DNA of 64,000 bases from Leuconostoc gelidum subsp. gelidum KCTC 3527. GTDB taxonomy: Bacteria; Bacillota; Bacilli; Lactobacillales; Lactobacillaceae. A program made the position numbers and the translations under genes. Where the stretch lies: the NCBI RefSeq assembly GCF_000166715.1, contig NZ_AEMI01000038.1, positions 26,248-90,247 on the forward strand. Reading direction: 5' to 3'. Shown in pieces: positions 61,497-64,000 of this stretch (position 1 is its first letter; the number at the start of each line of letters is the position of its first letter). The notes beneath the pieces were generated by a model, which did no database searches, had not been told where the DNA came from, and was given only the letters and a program-made list of their open reading frames with translations.

Positions 61497-61943
61497 ATGG
61501 CACAAACACGATTAGATTTTTTAGCGTTTTATCGTGGTAATTTAGTGACTGGTTTTGATTACGTTTATATCAAACGTCATGAGGGTCATGCTTTTTGGCA
61601 GAGTAGAGACAAAACTCAAGAGGTGAAAGATATTGCAGATATAGATTTTGATTTTTATAATCCGCATTTTAATCAAGCGGGGCAATCTTTTAATTGGCGT
61701 TATCATGAACAATGGACTGATATGACAACGTCATGGGATGAATTTACCGATAAAACTATGAATTATATTAATACTTGGATGACAGAATATCCTGGTCCTT
61801 CTCAGACTAAACCAAGTTTAAACGATGAATGGGGTGTAAGATTTAAAGTGCCAGGTGAACATGAACGTATGATTTGGGGATTAAATGCTTATCCGGCTAA
61901 TTTACAGAAATTCATAGATTTTCTGTATTCATTTGCTAATTGA
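61497..61943 (+). CDS. hypothetical protein, 148 aa
   Basis: A soluble protein rich in Trp, Tyr, Phe and Asp (SFNWRYHEQWTD, NTWMTEYPG), with no membrane segment or signal peptide and no recognised family. The ATG at 61497 follows GAGGG inside the end of pepP, so the two are cotranslated; the in-frame start at 61485 is not used. It ends at a terminator. Confidence 0.75.
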   Translation: MAQTRLDFLAFYRGNLVTGFDYVYIKRHEGHAFWQSRDKTQEVKDIADIDFDFYNPHFNQAGQSFNWRYHEQWTDMTTSWDEFTDKTMNYINTWMTEYPGPSQTKPSLNDEWGVRFKVPGEHERMIWGLNAYPANLQKFIDFLYSFAN

Positions 61944-61944
61944 G

Positions 61945-61969
61945 GCACTGCATCTCGCAGTGCTTTTTT
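61945..61969 (+). terminator. terminator after the 148-aa gene
   Basis: GCACTGC/GCAGTGC stem, ATCTC loop, T6. Confidence 0.88.
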
Positions 61970-62069
61970 GTTGAGTTGGTGTAAAATGATAGTAGGGAAT
62001 ATGTCTGTAAAAATAAAAAATAGTGATACACACATTTAATAACTGTCCACTATGTTTGAAAGGAATTAA

Positions 62070-63422
62070 ATGGGAACTGAAACCATACACTTACTGCATA
62101 CGAATGATATGCACTCACACTTTGAAAATTGGCCACGTATTTTACGCTTTTTGTTGGAGAAACAAAAAACATATACGCAAAGCTACACGTTTGATATTGG
62201 AGATGCGATTGATCGTTTAAACCCATACACTGATGCAACAATGGGTCAAGGCAACATTGAATTGATGAATGAAGCACACTATGACGGCGTGACAATTGGC
62301 AACAATGAAGGATTAGTGTTGTCCCATGAAGCAATGAACCATTTATATGATGGGGCTAATTTTGATGTTTTGTTGGGTAATTTAAAGGAGTATCCTAGTT
62401 TAACGCAACCAACATGGGCTAAGAACTATAAAATTATAACGACTAATTCAGGAACCAAAATTGCTGTTTTGGGATTGACTGCACCGTATATGTTAACCTA
62501 TCCTTCACTCGGGTGGAAACCATATGATGTTGATGAAACAATCGGTAAATTATTACCAATACTTCGTCAAAAGGCTGATGTCGTGGTGTTACTATCTCAT
62601 CTAGGATTACCAACAGATGAGCATCTAGGTGAAAAATATGACATTGATATTATTATTGGTGCACATACACATCATTTGTTAGAGCATGGTAAAATGGTTT
62701 CAGGGACTTTATTGGCAGCAGCAGGTCGTTATGGTAATTATGTCGGTGATATTTCTTTAGAAATATCAGATGATGGTCAAATTTTGAGTAAAAAAGCTGT
62801 CACGACACCGACGTATGAAATGTCGGAAGACGACGAGGACTATCATTTAATTCATGGCTTATTTAAAAAGGGACAAACAGTTTTGACCACCCGATATGTT
62901 ACGCAGTTACCACGAGATATAACAACCGATGAACAAAGTTATGATGCAATGAGAGCTTTAAAGCAATATTTTGATGCACCGGCAGCTATGTTATCAACTG
63001 GTATGTTTGTTGAAGGTTTTCCAAAAGGCCGGTTGAATCAATATGAGTTACTCGAAAGTATGCCACATGCAATTAATCCGATGTTAATGACACTTAAAGG
63101 CCAAAAGATTATTGAGTTATTCGAAGAGCTTGATGCACAACAAGAATGGTTGTCAACTTTGGCGATGAAAGGTAGTGGCTTTCGTGGCAAAATTTTTGGT
63201 TATATGCGTTTTGATGGTATTGATAGACAAAAAAATGGCCAAATTCTGTACCAAGGTCAAACCATTCAGCCACATCAAAATTATCAAATTGCAACACTTG
63301 ATCATTACAAATGGGTACCATTTTTCCCTGTGATACAGGATGCACCAGTAAAAATTGAATTGCGTATATTATTAAGAGAATTGATGGCGCAATATTACAA
63401 GAAAAAATACAGTAACGTATAG
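62070..63422 (+). CDS. yunD: YunD-like metallophosphoesterase/5'-nucleotidase
   Basis: A 450-residue cytoplasmic protein of the 5'-nucleotidase family: calcineurin-type N domain with LLHTNDMHSHFENW, FDIGDAIDR, TIGNNEG (GNxE/H) and IIGAHTHHLLEHG, and a nucleotidase C domain with SGFRGKIFGYMR. There is no signal peptide, unlike cell-wall nucleotidases. AAAGGAA precedes the ATG. It is followed by yutD, the neighbour seen in Bacillus. Confidence 0.88.
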   Translation: MGTETIHLLHTNDMHSHFENWPRILRFLLEKQKTYTQSYTFDIGDAIDRLNPYTDATMGQGNIELMNEAHYDGVTIGNNEGLVLSHEAMNHLYDGANFDVLLGNLKEYPSLTQPTWAKNYKIITTNSGTKIAVLGLTAPYMLTYPSLGWKPYDVDETIGKLLPILRQKADVVVLLSHLGLPTDEHLGEKYDIDIIIGAHTHHLLEHGKMVSGTLLAAAGRYGNYVGDISLEISDDGQILSKKAVTTPTYEMSEDDEDYHLIHGLFKKGQTVLTTRYVTQLPRDITTDEQSYDAMRALKQYFDAPAAMLSTGMFVEGFPKGRLNQYELLESMPHAINPMLMTLKGQKIIELFEELDAQQEWLSTLAMKGSGFRGKIFGYMRFDGIDRQKNGQILYQGQTIQPHQNYQIATLDHYKWVPFFPVIQDAPVKIELRILLRELMAQYYKKKYSNV

Positions 63423-63447
63423 TGTACTGTTAAAAGAGAGGCATTTA

Positions 63448-63978
63448 ATGGATCGTGAATCGTTAAAAACACAAACGTTATTACAACAAGAAGAACGTAA
63501 GATGGCATATCAAGTTATACGTCAGGAAAATAAAATAATCATTGATAAATTAACGTTAGAACTCGTTGAAAATTTTAAGGAAGCTTTTAATACTGAAAAA
63601 TTGGCTATACGTTATACGCCATTGTTAGCGCAATATGATTATCTTGTCGGTGATATTTCAGCTGAACAATTGCGTCTTAAAGGGTTTTATCGAAATGAAA
63701 AGCATGTACCAAATCAAGATAAAATAGAGACATTACAGGACTATTTGTATGAATATGTTAATTTTGGAGCGCCATATTTTGTATTAGAAAATATTAATCC
63801 GCGGCAATTAGAACAAGAAGATCGTCCTAAAAATAACAGGAGAACACACAAAAGCAATCATAAGCGTTCACCTGAAAAAGAAAAAAATAAAACAAGTATA
63901 AGAGCAACGCCACAAAAAAAAGAGCAGACAAGTAACAAAAAGCCAATTAAACGGCCTTTCATAATTAAACAAAAATAA
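63448..63978 (+). CDS. yutD: YutD family protein
   Basis: A 176-residue protein. The DUF1027/YutD domain covers about 20-120 (TEKLAIRYTPLLAQYDYLVGD, GAPYFVLENI); the C-terminal 55 residues are a very basic Lys/Arg/Gln-rich tail (RPKNNRRTHKSNHKRS), perhaps nucleic-acid binding. GAGAGGC precedes the ATG. It follows yunD by 25 bp and ends at a terminator at the window edge. Confidence 0.85.
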   Translation: MDRESLKTQTLLQQEERKMAYQVIRQENKIIIDKLTLELVENFKEAFNTEKLAIRYTPLLAQYDYLVGDISAEQLRLKGFYRNEKHVPNQDKIETLQDYLYEYVNFGAPYFVLENINPRQLEQEDRPKNNRRTHKSNHKRSPEKEKNKTSIRATPQKKEQTSNKKPIKRPFIIKQK

Positions 63979-64000
63979 CAGCCTGAGGCTGTTATTTTTG
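63971..64000 (+). terminator. terminator after yutD
   Basis: AAAAATAACAGCC/GGCTGTTATTTTT stem (63971-63983 with 63987-63999), loop TGA. Confidence 0.88.

Overview
The window is a piece of a low-GC Gram-positive chromosome. The gene content and the order of the housekeeping clusters (plsY-parE-parC, rimP-nusA-ylxR-ylxQ-infB-rbfA, hrcA-grpE-dnaK-dnaJ, yhaO-yhaN-yhaM, prsA/hit/ecsAB/trmB) point to a lactic acid bacterium, most likely Leuconostoc or a close relative. That assignment rests on overall protein character and synteny, not on a database match.

Bases 1-41834 are ordinary core genome. In order they hold two small unknown genes, an MFS exporter, the (p)ppGpp enzyme Rsh, D-aminoacyl-tRNA deacylase, PlsY, topoisomerase IV (parE, parC), Mn-dependent pyrophosphatase, and cysteine-free L33 and S14. 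Next come the nusA-infB operon, an aminotransferase, an EIIA-like protein, truB, ribF and the CIRCE-controlled chaperone operon. The rest is peptide deformylase, an inositol-phosphatase-like enzyme, TypA, tRNA-Ser(CGA), a secreted coiled-coil protein, an SGNH hydrolase, a lactonase, the yhaONM DNA/RNA-processing cluster, PrsA, HIT, the EcsAB ABC system and TrmB.

Bases 41835 to about 56830 are a mosaic accessory region at the 3' end of trmB. The trmB tail occurs three times (41766, 52989, about 56784), so two decayed prophage-like elements appear to sit in tandem. Element 1 has an integrase fragment, ArpU, a DUF262 protein, small membrane-protein cassettes with shared promoter and terminator sequences, a frameshifted small terminase, a terminase-endolysin deletion fusion, a GHKL ATPase and a convergent cytosine-5 methyltransferase. 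The ATPase carries an in-frame 12-bp tandem repeat. Element 2 has a Ser-rich membrane-anchored protein, a CI-like repressor with one nonsense codon, a second decayed ArpU, an HdeD/DUF308 protein, and a promoter-to-terminator stretch with two hairpins that carry the same 8-nt loop. The intact genes look like retained cargo (defence, surface, membrane) while the phage machinery is decaying.

Bases 56830-58320 form a transition zone with a truncated mepB, an SMR exporter and tRNA-Arg(UCU). That tRNA has two stem mismatches caused by a run of eight G. Bases 58330-64000 return to core genome: a small membrane-anchored protein behind a 40-bp perfect palindrome and a frameshifted TetR gene, then L21 leader-rplU-rpmA (no prp between them), an M24 aminopeptidase, an unknown gene, a YunD-type metallophosphatase and YutD.
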